Positions 24,301-33,445 of a stretch of DNA of 64,000 nt are shown here, in pieces. Position 1 is the first letter of the stretch. Every line of letters begins with the position of its first letter. The stretch comes from Chrysemys picta bellii (Eukaryota; Chordata; Testudines; Emydidae): NCBI RefSeq assembly GCF_011386835.1, contig NC_088792.1, positions 115,912,421-115,976,420 on the forward strand. The letters run 5' to 3'. The notes below the pieces were generated by a model. It saw nothing but the letters and a program-made list of their open reading frames with translations. It had not been told where the DNA came from and searched no databases. Position numbers and translations under genes: made by a program.

Positions 24301-26890
24301 AATCCATGTCTCTCTGACAACCCAGTACTTTTAGTTTTAGATTTTTACCTTCCCATGCAACCCAGTTTCTCATGTGCCAGCTCAGTGAAATTTATTCAAT
24401 CATGACTACTCAATATACACATGCATAAGTCCCCAAAAGTCACATCGTTATATTCTGTTTAAAGAGATGAATCAAAGAATCCATAACTTCCATAAAGGCT
24501 TATTCATGATATCTGAACTACTTAGTTTAATCTCTGAATTTTCTATAAACAGTAGTAGCTGTTTTGATTGGTACAAGACAGACTCAATTTTTTTAAAATG
24601 CATTTATATCCAAGACCGAGCCTAAAGCCATCAATTATTAGCACTCCACCAATATAAGAGCCAGCTCCTTGTTTCACTAAGGCCTTGCCTTCACTTAAAA
24701 AAAAAAAGGGGGGGGGGGCTAAACCACATGCTAGCTAACACAAAGTAATAAATACATGCTAAAATCCTAGTATTGATAAGGCAGCTTGTAGTTTTCACAT
24801 GTATTAGCGGGTCAAGATATCCATGAGGCATACCTGCTAACATAAGTGAAAAAAACAAGCTGTCTTGCCCACACTAGGATTTTACCACATTAGTCACTGT
24901 GTATTAGCTAATACATGGTTTAAAAAAAAAAAAAAAGCCCACCATTTTTCCTAATGTGAATGTACCTTGACAATACCCCTTACAAAATCAAGTACCTATC
25001 ACCTGGGAGTTCAGCTAACCTGACACATACAGTTGTTAGATGTTTACATTTTAAAGTTACAGAAAATGTTTTCAAGGGTATGTCTACAATGCAAAAAAAA
25101 CCCTGTGTCTGGCCCGGTGTCAGCTGACTCGGGCGTGTGGGGCCATAAAATTGCAGTATAGGTATGCGGGCTTGGGCTCCAGCTCGTGCATCTACACTGG
25201 CTGAAGGACTATAAAATTGCAATCTCAAGTTAGCTGACATGGGCCACTTATTGAAGTGTAGCCATTACCCTAAATTACAAATAGACACCTACTGACAATT
25301 TGCAAATAGATTCCATATATAGCCCTGTAAATGTCATAATAGTTATTAAACACCTGCATTCATGACTTGCCTTGACGGCTCACTCCCCCAAAAGATGGAG
25401 TGCCACTATCACTTCATCAATGCACACTCTTTTTTTAAATGGTACAAGTTCCCATCATCACACCTGCTATCTAATCTAGAATCTGTACAAGTTACTCAAA
25501 CACAAAGATTACAAATTGTTCTCATAAATCTTGTTATATCTTCAAAGACTTACCTCTTTGTGTTGTTTCCCTAGTATGTGTGTTTGCCACAAAAGTTCAC
25601 CCTTAATCTGGGTGTTGCACAACGTACAGCTTAAGTGCCCTAAACGATTATATGTACATTTTGAAGTTGAGGAAATATTTCAGGATCACACATAACCTTC
25701 AAAATTATAATTCTGAAATTCCAATTTGCAGACACTTTTAAAACACTATTTTCAAAGGCACGCTGAGGGAGTGAAACCCACAACGTAAGTATTCTTAAAA
25801 ACATTCCATTACTATTGCATTTCAGGGTTTTATCCTGAAAGAAGTGTTTCAATTTAAAGGCAAAACACTATATTGTGCTAGGCAGGAGTGCCCAAATTGT
25901 GTTACCACTGGTGTACCAGCCATTCATTTCAAAACAATATTGTAAGATGGTACGTGAACCAATAAAGTTTAGGAGCCACTGTGTCATTGCAGGACGACTA
26001 CTAGAACATGAAATGGTACAAGGGTAGATGTGTAATTTCAAAGTATTTGTGATGCATTCAAGTAGACAAGATTTATAATTTACAGCTTTCATTCTATATC
26101 ATGATCTAATAGCACAGACCACTGCACTTGTGCAGAGCTGCCCTGATTTTAATGAGATTTCAGACGGGGCAAGTGCTTGTAGATGGTGATACAGGATTAG
26201 GGTTTATGACTAAAGAAATGTGAAACTGACTGGCAGCTTCGCTGTCCCAGCTGGTGAAGGGCAAAGCATAAACAAACAAAACTGAAGGAGGTTTTCCTCC
26301 TCGGGTGTAACAATCCCTTCAGATCTTCACCCCACTGCTAAGGAAACCAGCCCCTCGCACTGCGATTGTTCGCCGGTCGCTGTTCGGGGGGGGGGGGGGA
26401 AGAGAGGAAGGGGGCGGTCGGTGGCGGGGCTCCCCTGGGCCGCACGACGGTTTTTGTGTTTCGGGCATGAGGGGAGCATCGCAAACTCGGGGCTTTCAGT
26501 GGGAATCCAGAGGGGTCCCGGCTTGTTCCCGACCCAGCGCGGGGCAGCCAGAGGCCTGGGGGAGGCCGGCGGCGGGACCCTGAGTCTGGGCGGGATCTTT
26601 GTTATTTTTATTAATAACCGGGGGGAGGCAGCGCGGACCAACCCGGCACCGGCTGAGAGCGAGACACCGCGGGCCGGACACACAGTCCCCGCGCCAGGCA
26701 CCAGCCCCGGCGCTATTGACGCGAGGCCGATGAAGCTCCAGGGCAGCCCGGGGAGGGCCGGGAAAGGATATTTAGCGAACGGCGCCTCGATTCGCTTCTT
26801 CCCGGCGCTTTGTCGCTGCTTCTCCCGCATGAGCCGCCGCAGCTCGTCCTGCTGCACCAGCTTCCGCTCCGAGCCCGGCCCCGCCGCCAT
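3186..26890 (-). CDS. ZNF830: ZNF830 (CCDC16/OMCG1) zinc-finger protein, complete ten-exon gene
   Basis: Ten exons on the minus strand join to a 1080-nt coding sequence (359 aa plus stop; the human protein is about 372 aa). Every junction keeps frame. Visible parts in order are a basic N-terminus (about 1-40), one C2H2 finger (C49, C52, H65, H71; spacing C-x2-C-x12-H-x5-H), a lysine-rich stretch with a probable nuclear signal near KRTK, a Ser/Pro-rich linker, an acidic run [10 protein letters not shown], two similar FFD motifs (ALPAGDFFD and ALPEGFFDD), then a charged helical region likely to form coiled coil, and an acidic tail ending in [10 protein letters not shown]. Family knowledge: ZNF830 is a nuclear protein found with spliceosomal and XAB2-type complexes and is needed for genome stability and early embryos. 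Odd points are the AT-AC first intron and the presence of introns at all, since the human gene is a single exon. Exon boundaries are my own reading from splice signals and homology. Confidence 0.95.
3370..5640 (-). other. ZNF830 intron 9
   Basis: GT-AG intron, AT-rich. I see no recognisable gene, RNA or repeat. Confidence 0.7.
5641..5717 (-). CDS. ZNF830: ZNF830 exon 9
   Basis: 77 nt coding [25 protein letters not shown] plus two bases. Acceptor TTGGTTTAG, donor GTAAGT. Acidic and helical, and close to identical to human. Confidence 0.96.
5718..7059 (-). other. ZNF830 intron 8
   Basis: GT-AG intron, AT-rich, nothing recognised. Confidence 0.7.
7060..7140 (-). CDS. ZNF830: ZNF830 exon 8
   Basis: 81 nt, 27 complete codons, coding [27 protein letters not shown], essentially identical to human. 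Acceptor CATTCACTAG, donor GTAAGT. Confidence 0.96.
10359..12530 (-). mobile_element. CR1 LINE, truncated and frameshifted, same strand as ZNF830
   Basis: The 3' end is at 10359 with the CR1-type terminal octamer (CAATTCTATGATTC on the minus strand). Minus-strand reverse-transcriptase pieces are recognisable: about 12334-11954 with PISEPL-type finger sequence, [19 protein letters not shown] and NYRPVSLTS; about 11866-11560 with [20 protein letters not shown] and a mutated catalytic box (FMNDTK for FADDTK); and about 11130-10927 with [12 protein letters not shown]. Frames are broken, the 5' part is missing, and a hAT sits between the second and third pieces. Poly-C (about 12437-12453) and poly-A runs also interrupt it. 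Not functional. Confidence 0.88.
11188..11551. mobile_element. Non-autonomous hAT element inside the CR1
   Basis: Terminal inverted repeats CAGTGGTTCTCATCC / GGTTGAGAACCCCTG. Flanked by CTCCAAAG (11180-11187) and CCCCAAAG (11552-11559), an 8-bp duplication with one mismatch. The GC-rich interior has no transposase. Confidence 0.8.
12592..13315. mobile_element. 724-bp Harbinger-like MITE, copy 1
   Basis: Terminal inverted repeats GGGCTTGGCTACACTTGC / GCAAGTGTAGCAATGCCC, flanked by TAA on both sides (12589-12591, 13316-13318). Sub-terminal GCGCT/AGCGC motifs. The interior includes GA-rich and C-rich simple repeats. A second copy in opposite orientation is at 62486-63202. Its open frames are chance frames. 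Confidence 0.75.
13352..13415 (-). CDS. ZNF830: ZNF830 exon 7
   Basis: 64 nt coding (R)[21 protein letters not shown], nearly identical to human [20 protein letters not shown]. Acceptor CACTTCAG, donor GTAAGA. Intron 7 downstream carries a nested CR1/hAT insertion and a large MITE. Confidence 0.95.
13917..14007 (-). CDS. ZNF830: ZNF830 exon 6
   Basis: 91 nt coding [20 protein letters not shown] and [10 protein letters not shown], then AG of the next Arg codon. It matches human [20 protein letters not shown]. Acceptor TTCTTGTAG, donor GTAAAT. Confidence 0.94.
14507..14712 (-). CDS. ZNF830: ZNF830 exon 5 (acidic domain)
   Basis: 206 nt coding [20 protein letters not shown], then the acidic run [12 protein letters not shown], ending ANALPAG plus one base. 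The acidic run aligns with the DYEDEEEEEEEE region of human ZNF830. Acceptor TTTCCTAG, donor GTAACT. Confidence 0.93.
15488..15900. repeat. GC-rich repeat with inverted ends
   Basis: Ends are loosely inverted: CACTACAAACGTGGGTGGC against GCCACCCATGACTAC, with inner AGGCTTGGGGAGGCT against AGGCTCAGCCTCCCC. The interior is about 70% GC and gives long chance open frames on both strands (up to 200 codons). These resemble no protein I know. Confidence 0.45.
16087..16310. mobile_element. Harbinger-like MITE
   Basis: Inverted ends GGGCCTGGGTCTACAG / CAGTGTAGACATACCCC with internal near-inverted GGCTCGGGCTGGAGCTCAGG-type segments. No coding capacity. Confidence 0.55.
16678..16760. repeat. Short reptile interspersed repeat (tail fragment)
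   Basis: GTAGCCGTGTTAGTCTGTAT ... GGCACCTTAAAGACTAACAG ATTTATTTGGG. The same family recurs at 63673. Common in reptile genomes; its class is uncertain (possibly Penelope-related). Confidence 0.5.
17405..17438 (-). CDS. ZNF830: ZNF830 exon 4 (34-nt microexon)
   Basis: A 34-nt exon between TTTTGCAG and GTAAGT, coding [11 protein letters not shown] plus two bases. It is needed to keep frame between exons 3 (ends phase 1) and 5 (starts phase 2). Its short length and low conservation make it the least certain exon, but both splice sites and both phases fit. Confidence 0.82.
17526..17945. mobile_element. hAT-like repeat fragment
   Basis: Begins AAGGCTAAATTTTTGTCACG and contains an internal inverted pair (TTTTTAGTAAACGTCATG at 17551-17568 against TGACGTTTACTAAAAA at about 17612-17627). 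Related in sequence and GC-rich interior to the element at 52444-52985. The right end is not clear. Confidence 0.45.
18375..18893 (-). pseudogene. hAT transposase C-terminal dimerization region, broken
   Basis: 172-codon open frame ending with [35 protein letters not shown], the hAT C-terminal dimerization motif (LA..L....P.S...ERAFS-like). It belongs to the same transposon as the N-terminal piece at 19476-19994; the catalytic middle is degraded between them. Confidence 0.7.
19476..19994 (-). pseudogene. hAT transposase N-terminal part (CGGBP1-like BED region), broken
   Basis: 172-codon open frame with [33 protein letters not shown], closely resembling the start of CGGBP1 and related hAT/BED transposases; the CxxC of the zinc finger is visible, while the HxxxH half looks altered. 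It ends at a stop at 19476, and what follows continues in other frames. Not a working transposase. Confidence 0.7.
21294..21470 (+). mobile_element. Penelope-like element fragment
   Basis: Contains ACATGAAGAAGCTCTGTGTA GCTTGAAAGCTTGT and a CTCACCCACTTTGTCTCTCT tail, homologous to 34890-35005 and 1095-1190. The hammerhead-like core has lost its first C (CTGA is ATGA). Confidence 0.6.
21548..21671 (-). CDS. ZNF830: ZNF830 exon 3
   Basis: Codes [15 protein letters not shown]... to ...ENQEVKRTK plus one base. The acceptor is a T-rich tract ending in CAG, and the donor is GTAAAG. KIAELKG continues HKE from exon 2 exactly as in human (HREKVAELKG). Confidence 0.93.
21752..22026. mobile_element. Harbinger-like MITE
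   Basis: Ends AAGACTTGTCTACACTT and ACTTGTAGACCAGGCCTT are inverted. Internal CAGTGGCGCAACTGTAGCGC and CCGAGGTGG motifs are shared with neighbouring MITEs. Confidence 0.6.
22588..22876. mobile_element. Harbinger-like MITE
   Basis: Inverted ends GGGCAGGTCGACATTAG / GTGTAGACCTGCCC with AAA on both sides. Confidence 0.65.
24679..24973. mobile_element. MITE with A/G-run arms
   Basis: Loosely inverted ends (AAGGCCTTGCCTTCACTT / GTGAATGTACCTTG) with inner arms TAGCTAA...TTAGCTA and two long A runs next to G runs (about 24698-24718 and 24921-24936). Confidence 0.5.
25076..25271. mobile_element. Harbinger-like MITE
   Basis: Inverted ends AGGGTATGTCTACAATGC / GAAGTGTAGCCATTACCCT with internal repeated CTATAAAATTGCA/CATAAAATTGCAGT segments. 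Confidence 0.6.
25554..25653 (-). CDS. ZNF830: ZNF830 exon 2 (C2H2 zinc finger)
   Basis: 100 nt holding the whole zinc finger ([12 protein letters not shown]... then [12 protein letters not shown]). The acceptor ends in AC rather than AG. Joining AA from exon 1 to A from this exon rebuilds Lys40 and gives FAKYNRLG, as in the family. The donor is a normal GTAAGT at 25553. Confidence 0.93.
25654..26771 (-). other. ZNF830 intron 1: AT-AC (U12-type) intron
   Basis: 1118 nt. The donor is ATATCCTTTC at 26771-26762, a perfect U12 AT-AC donor. The branch site TTTCCTCAAC lies at 25675-25666, close to the U12 consensus TTCCTTAAC. The intron ends GTAC with its last base at 25654, about 13-14 nt from the branch adenosine, which is the usual U12 spacing. 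No GT-AG pair nearby would rebuild the conserved FAKYNRLG junction. Part of the intron's 5' half is GC-rich promoter-proximal DNA, including a G run near 26386-26398. Confidence 0.9.
26772..26890 (-). CDS. ZNF830: ZNF830 exon 1 (start codon)
   Basis: Codes for residues 1-39 plus two bases of codon 40. The ATG sits at 26890-26888 in a GC-rich promoter context and the peptide begins [20 protein letters not shown], matching the family N-terminus (QEELRRLMKEKQR in human). It ends ...IEAPFA plus AA, directly followed by ATATCCTTTC, a U12-type AT-AC donor. The open frame runs on into the intron to 26327, but that part is not coding because the homologous sequence resumes at 25653. Confidence 0.93.
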
Positions 26891-26893
26891 CTT
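26883..26893 (-). promoter_or_regulatory. YY1-like site overlapping the ZNF830 start codon
   Basis: Minus strand AAGATGGCGGC is an exact match to the extended YY1 consensus and contains the initiator ATG. YY1 sites of this type are typical just downstream of transcription starts in TATA-less housekeeping genes. Occupancy is inferred. Confidence 0.6.
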
Positions 26894-27077
26894 GTCCCGG
26901 AAATACCTCAGCCGCCACTTCCGTTGTAGGAGCCGCTAAGCCCCGCCCCTTCCCCCTGCCAGGTCGGCGAAGGGGGCGAGGCCAGAACCTAGAGCGGGGC
27001 GGGAGCTCTGCCGAGGGGATCGACCCCCGTTCCAGCGAGGGGGCGGGGCTGTGTATAGGCCCCGCCCCTTCATTCAG

Positions 27078-27302
27078 CTTAGGCCCTGTCTACAGTGGCA
27101 CTTTACAGCGCTGCAACTTGATCGCTCAGGGGTGTGAAAAAACACCCCCTTGAGGGCTGCAAGTTTCTGCGCTGTAAAGTGGCAGTGTAGACCGGGCACC
27201 AGCGCTGGGAGCTACTCACCTCGTGGGGGCGGGTTTTTTACAGCACTAGGAGAGCTCTCTCCCAGTGCTGCAACACTTTAATTTTGCTAGTGAAGACATA
27301 CT
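27078..27302. mobile_element. Harbinger-like MITE
   Basis: Starts TTAGGCCCTGTCTACAGTGG, ends GCTAGTGAAGACATACTAG. The left half is itself a hairpin: ACTTTACAGCGCTGCAACTT against GCAAGTTTCTGCGCTGTAAAG around a GGGGTGTGAAAAAACACCCC core. Confidence 0.6.
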
Positions 27303-27464
27303 AGATTTAGTCACTAGATTTAGTGACTTTGTGGTTTCCCCAGTGAGAAAGTGTCAGTGACCAGTGACAAATCTAGCGACTTTCACTGCCCATTACAGTG
27401 ACAGTCAGTGACGGAAGTCACCAATGTGTATAGTCACAACATCATTCACAAGTAGGGTTCAGGG

Positions 27465-27587
27465 TAGGGTGACCAGACAGCAAATGTGAAAAATCGGGAC
27501 GGGGGTGGGAGGTAATAGGAGCCTATATAAGAAAAAGACCCAAAAATCGGGACTGTCCCTATAAAATCGGGACATCTGGTCACCCTA
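27465..27587. mobile_element. 123-bp MITE, TA-flanked
   Basis: Inverted ends TAGGGTGACCAGACAG / ATCTGGTCACCCTA. The interior has AAAATCGGGAC motifs in inverted and direct copies. The TA borders suggest a Tc1/mariner-type target duplication. Confidence 0.7.
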
Positions 27588-29834
27588 GTTCAGGGTTTGG
27601 GAGGGGGCTCCAGGTTGGGGCAGGGGTTGGGTGTGTGTGGGGGGGGGTGAGGGCTCTGGGGTGCAGGAGCTGAGCAGAGCCGCCAGAGTGCCCAGTCAAA
27701 AACCGGACCCCTGGCAACCCTACCAAGCAGCTCAATAGTGTTAATAAAATCCATTCCATGCTCTTCGTACTACATTCTTTCGCACACCAAGTCAATGTCA
27801 TTACATCTCAATTAAGCATGTCCTCAAAAGGAATGGCATTCCAGGTCGTCTTAGACTGAGATCACTATAATCTGCAGGTGAGGAAAAGAAGTTTGTGGAG
27901 GCTAATTCAGTACTTTGCTAAAGCCAGGCGCACTTTGAGGGGGGAGCACAGTAGCCAGGGCTTGGTTTATCCAAATGTGTTCTTTCTCGCAGCTCCATGG
28001 TAGGTAGCCCACCCTGTGATGCAGGGAAAGATGGCTAATGATGAGGGCAGGGTGGGGGAGGCCTGCACAGATGGAAGATGGGGTGGGATGGGACAGGGCC
28101 ATGTGCCCCAATGGGGCGGGGGTCACCGTATCTCCAGAGATGAAGCCCTTACTACAGGATCAAAGGTGGAGCTAGCTTGATTTTGGTTCCCCTTTACTCC
28201 TTCCTCTGGCTTGGCCTGGGGTTAGCTGCCCAGGTGTTTTCAGAAATCAAACCTTGGAAGCGGGTGGGAAGGGGTCCGGCTAGTGGATTTTTCTTTTTAA
28301 ATCTACTTTCTTGGCTCCCTGCAGCACTGAACTCAGGTCAGGTGACTGCCCTCTTCCCCCTGGTTCTGGGCGCTCCCTTTCACTAACCTGTGGGCTCAAA
28401 TCCAGGATGGCAAGACAGGGAGGCGCAGCTGAAATTATCCAACTCCAGCCAACCTGGGCTGCAGTGTACAGAGTGCCCTTCCCAATGAGCAGAGGGCACT
28501 GGGATGCCACTTTTATAATATGTTACGTTAACCTTACCATGTCTAATGCATATTCAGTAGGGGGTTCTCCCCTCTTCCTTATTTGTATTTCCTCCCCTTA
28601 CCAATGTGAAGGTGTTTTTTTTCTATAGGTTAATATATTTATGATTTCACCCCATCATATACATCAATTCGTTGCCATGGTACTCTTGTAGTTGGATGTT
28701 CCGTCCAAAACATTCCAGAAGCTGGTGTTACGGTAGTTCATGTTTCTATGGTTGGCTGATGTCATTATGGACAAAATTCCCTCCTACATTTTACTTCCAG
28801 TTCCCCAAAACTTATGGGTTACCTAAGTTTATCTCTGCCAAAGTTCATAGGCCTCAAGCTAACTGCTGAAGCCAATGTCTTACAGGATACAAGCTTGTAA
28901 GTTCCTTGCATTACTGCTGAATATAATAAAGCAGATAATGCAAAACAGAAAATATAATAGAGGTTATATAGAGGGCTACAACGTCTGAAGCTAAATGAGC
29001 ACAAGATGGAGGAGCTGTTGGTAAGCAGAAGGAAGGCTCTAGGAGAACTGGCTGGGGTTGTAGCAATTTCCTTTCAAGGGTAGGTCTACATTTGTGAAGG
29101 ATAGGTTAGCTAGGGTAAGCCCAGTTACCAGCAGAGGCCAAGAATGCTTCTTTCTCATTTGAACTCAGGTAGAAGAGTATGTCCTCCTCTCTCCCATGTG
29201 GACTTTACTTAAATGTATGTGCCACCTCCACATTGTAGCCACCTCTGTTGGATCATTCTGAAGCATTGTCTAGGGCAGAACATTATTAGCAGAGGTCTTC
29301 TTGGTGAAAACATTAGATCCCTGTTCCATGTTTCACCGGCTTCATTTTTGCTTCTTCAGGCAACTCAAGGTGGTGACATTTGTATTCTGTATGGATGTAT
29401 ATTGGATTGCCTGCTGGCCACCTCAAAGACTATCTTTCTTCCCTACAGCTGAGCTCACCAAATTCTTTTCTGTTATGAAGCGGTAGATTAAGATTTTTGG
29501 AAAAAGAAAGGGAAGGGCATTCATAGTGGTAGCTAGAAAAGTCACATTCCTTTACCTGTGCCTGTGCAAAGCCTCCCCCCCCCATTTTTTTTTTAAACTC
29601 AGCATTTTGCCTGAGACTACATTCAAAAAAATGTTGTTTAAGGGAGGTAGGTTATAACATTGGTTGAGGCCATTGGCCTGTAATAGTCAGAAATTGTTTT
29701 GAATGCTCCCACTGAGAAGCCTAAGCTATGAGTATACATTTTTATAAATATCACTAGCTTTCTAGTAAAAGCCCCAGAGGTTACTCAGAAGATACTGGGC
29801 CTTAAATCTATCACGGCTTCCTCCTTCCACAAGT

Positions 29835-29861
29835 GGGGGGGGGGGGGGGGGGGGGGGGGGG
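29835..29861 (+). repeat. 27-base poly-G run
   Basis: Uninterrupted G at 29835-29861 in the BAG1-ZNF830 intergenic region. Able to form G-quadruplexes; length is prone to sequencing and assembly error. Confidence 0.9.
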
Positions 29862-31402
29862 AGGAAGAGGTGTTGGCAAGCTCTTGTCCATATCTTCCAC
29901 ACTTCATGCCAGCCTCATTAAGTGAAACATAATTCCTAATTACATACATCATTATCGGAAGATGTGTGCAGTATCAAATAGTAGAACAATAAATTAATTA
30001 CAGTAAATTCTCAATAACTTACCATAGAATGGTGCTACTGTATATTTAAGTACAGAGTCAATAGGGAATGGATTAATCAGCAGGATTTCTGTACTATACA
30101 CCAAAATGATCAGACAAGCAACGTAGAAATTGATTGTATTTTCCATATTTTATTTTCTTTCCCCCCTCCATTTACTGTAGCACAATAAGTTAAATAAAAA
30201 TATCAACCCAAATTCTGTACTGTCACATGGGCCATTGCAAAATGGGAGTAACTCCAATGAAGTAAAAGGAATTATTCCAGATTTTCACCACTGAGACTAA
30301 CAGCAGAACTTGGGTCGTAGAGAATACCACTAAAAGTTTGATATTTTCAGTTACTCAAACATTAAGGAGTAAGATGTTCCATAATTCTGAGGTTTTGCAG
30401 CTCTAAGAATGTTAGTTTTGGTTTGCACCACATTGCAGCCAAAAGGGGACCGGAGGAAGGGAGTTAGGGGGTGAAGGTGTGGTTTTACTCCAACTTAGAA
30501 TACAAGTTGTCTTTTATGAAAGACATTAGAGGAACGTTAGCTTGAAATGTGCAAATAGTTACAAAGTAATACAGCAATTGAGGGAGGTGTTGAGAAAAAT
30601 GAGGCTAATGAAAAAGCAAAGAACATGTTTGTCTTTTATTGAGATGGCAGGGGTGAAAAAGTGCTGTGTTTTGTTTTTAAGATAGGAAGGAAAAATGGAT
30701 TCAATAACTGAATGGGAAGTGTGCTTATCCCGTATAATTAACAAAACACTACTGCTTAAATTTGATTTCTGAATCCATGTTTTAGCTTTCCAAATTTCCA
30801 TTGATTTTAAAAATTCCCATTTTCTGCCCTCTCTTCCTCAGCAGTAGTCCACTGCACTTTTTTCTAATATTGAAAATGATTTTTTGGCCAAAGATTGAGG
30901 CCATGATTGTGGAAAAACCAGATATGAATCTTTCATACTTAGGAAACTACTATTAGACAGTCAATCCACACTAAAAATCCTTAGGGAAAACTTTTTACAT
31001 GCAAAGTCATTCATGTTCCCAAATGAATTAACGCATTTTTAGATTTCGTTATCAAAATAAATTTTCAGTGCATAATATATTGGCAAAAAAGATACAACAA
31101 ATACCCATGTTCTTTTGAATTATACCAGCAGAAATGACATTTTAAGAAGCAATCTTAATAGGTTTCACTTTTATTACATTAATTGAAAGCCTTTGCCTAT
31201 TATAGCAGAACTGTGATGACCACTCATAAATACCACAAAGATTGCACTGTTTTTTCCCAGGATAAAGAACTATATCTAACCTGCCCTGCCCAGCTCTGCT
31301 CACAAAGAGGGAAACCCTTCTATGCTACACACGCTCCTGAAAGTTTACTAAATGTAAAACATGTTTATGTTTAGAGCAGGTGAGGACTAATTCCTCACTT
31401 GA

Positions 31403-31480
31403 TAAGAGGCTGATCCTGCACTCATTGAATTCAGTGGGAGTTTAGCCACTGGATTAAATGGAGCAGGATCTAGCCCAGAA
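31403..31480. repeat. Short amniote MITE-like repeat
   Basis: GAGGCTGATCCTGCACTCAT ... TGGAGCAGGATCTAGCCC: inverted ends of the CCTGATCCTGCA family also seen at 36661, 41357 and 45143. Confidence 0.5.
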
Positions 31481-33355
31481 GCAGTATTTGCTGCACTGAA
31501 CCGGGGCATCACTGGAATGGATATAACTCTGCTCCTCTCAATAGTACTGCAGTCCCAGGCAAACATATCACGACCATAATGCTAGGCACTGAAAGCTGGG
31601 ATCACATTCCTAACCACAAATATAATTACTTCCTATCTTAAAAACAGCTCTTTCTAAAATTTTGTAATGAGAAACAAAATAAATTCATTTTAAGCCAAGA
31701 GCTTGTTTGTCAAGTTTCGGCCTACTGCAGACTTTTACAGACCCTGGCAATTGCGTGTAATACTGAAAACTATTACAACTTTAAAGGAATACTGCAATTT
31801 AACAGAAAAATGCAATTTACCTGAAAATATGGTCACTTCATCTAGTTATATTTGGTATAATATAACATCTAATTTTTTAAAACTTTCTTTACAACAAACA
31901 CTACTAATTTTTAAAAAGAAACAGAGCTACCATATTGCCCATCTGATAACAGATTGTGACACTCTGGAAGTTCTACTCTGATTATGACTGCAGAAGAAAT
32001 GTTGGAGGACTGTGACTATTTTGAGGTCCATTATTTTATTAAGAATTATATAACTTTATTGAAATATGATCAACACTTACATTTTGCATTTTTTTTTCTG
32101 GTAAAGAGAACTTACTTTAAAACAACTATAAAAATACAAAGATTCTCATGCACTTATCTGGCAAGTGATCCAGAACACCCTTAACTTCCACAGAGTCTAA
32201 TGTGAGTTGAGGGTGCTCGGCTGGCCACAAGAGCAAGTGCTTATTGATGAATTCTTTCCTAGTAGAAGTAGCAGTGAAATGGCAGCTCTCATTATGGAGA
32301 TGCTAACAATGGCAGGACATTTTTAAACATCTGTTTTGAAATTTCACTTTGTAATACACATTATAGATTAATAAATATTCATCCTCTAATTCTCAATTCT
32401 CAAGGGAATAGAAATTATCTATTGCAATTTTCTGTAAACTGCAGTAACTCAGTGAAACACATAGTCAAAAAATACTCTGATAAAATAGCTCCATTCTCAG
32501 AGCTTGATTGGATTGACCACTTCCTGTATAAACAGTTTGAATTATCCTGTTCCATTTCACACCATTACTCAAAGGGAGAGTATACCACAGAAAACAAATA
32601 CATGCTATATACACAGTATAACAGAAATATGTATAACAAAAAAAAGTGCCAAGGCGTTCACTGAAATTTAAACACTAGTTAAATTAAGTACCATACATTT
32701 TACAGTACGTTCCATTTATCCAGACAGTTTAAGGCTAAAATAGTTACAACCTCCACTGTAGTCAAGTTTTCCTATATTTATGAACACATACAAGTGTTAA
32801 ATAGGTATAGATGTGTGATACTATTTATTGCTCTAAATGTTCTACTAGAATGCTAGATGCCCCAACTGTTGTATCAACCTGCCTTTTTCAGTCAAGTTAA
32901 AGTCCTACATCTGCAACCTATGTCACTTGTATGGTTTTCCAAACTTGTCGTTTGAGCTGCAAATAATTTTGATGACATAATGGAAAATGTGAGAGTAGAG
33001 AAAAACAAACAAGTTAACAATAGTGTCCTTGTAAAACGAAACCAATGGTCCAAAGTTGCCCACCTCTCGGAATTGTATAATGTGCTATAGTATTTAGTTA
33101 ACTAAAACATGCATAACCATCCACCACAAAGACATTTCTGTATTTCTTCAGGGAGGATTGTTTTCTTTTGAAAAGAACAGCTTTGAGTGAGTGGTAAATG
33201 TGACAACCAGCAAGTAATGATTGACTAGTACCAGTCTAAACAGACTGGGCTTTAAAAAAAAGAAGAAGAAGCTGAATATGTGCTCCAAAACAAAGAGCAA
33301 ACTTTTCTTCTTGCTCACAGAGCAATTATTTCTCCTATTTATTGAGAGTGATGCC

Positions 33356-33445
33356 TCATTCTGCCAGTGCCAAGTTCTTTGATTGTAGCTTATCCATTTC
33401 TTGACCAATACTTCCTTCAACTGTGTCACACTGGGCAAGAAAACC
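33356..33445 (-). CDS. BAG1: BAG1 terminal coding exon
   Basis: 90 nt coding [29 protein letters not shown] then TGA at 33358-33356. Human has [28 protein letters not shown]. Acceptor TATTTTCAG. Minus-strand AATAAA motifs downstream (32829-32824, 32060-32055, 32040-32035) are possible poly(A) signals; the true 3' end is unclear. Confidence 0.95.
   Translation of the reverse strand, partial: GFLAQCDTVEGSIGQEMDKLQSKNLALAE

Larger units (their letters stand above)
21672..25553 (-). other. ZNF830 intron 2
   Basis: GT-AG intron. Holds MITEs at 21752-22026, 22588-22876, 24679-24973 and 25076-25271. 22900-24670 holds nothing I recognise. Confidence 0.7.
26400..27060. promoter_or_regulatory. GC/CpG-rich promoter region of ZNF830
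   Basis: GC- and CpG-rich stretch around the ZNF830 start codon, unlike the AT-rich surroundings. No TATA box is apparent. It has an ETS-like CGGAAGT (minus strand, 26923-26917), a second partial CCGG core, and several GC boxes (CCCGCCCC near 26941-26948 and 27060-27067). This is the usual layout of a housekeeping promoter. I saw no convincing divergent gene on the plus strand in this window. Confidence 0.75.
26891..33355. other. Intergenic region between ZNF830 and BAG1, including the BAG1 3' UTR
   Basis: Holds the promoter (to about 27060), MITEs at 27078-27302 and 27465-27587, a 27-base G run (29835-29861) and a short repeat (about 31403-31480). The BAG1 3' UTR occupies an unknown length below 33356. 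I recognise nothing in 27900-29800 or 29870-31380. Confidence 0.6.

Noticed and set aside
26327..26890. 187-codon minus-strand open frame starting at the ZNF830 ATG
   Set aside because: Only the first 39 codons plus two bases are exon 1; the rest reads into the U12 intron through GC-rich sequence and has no homology.
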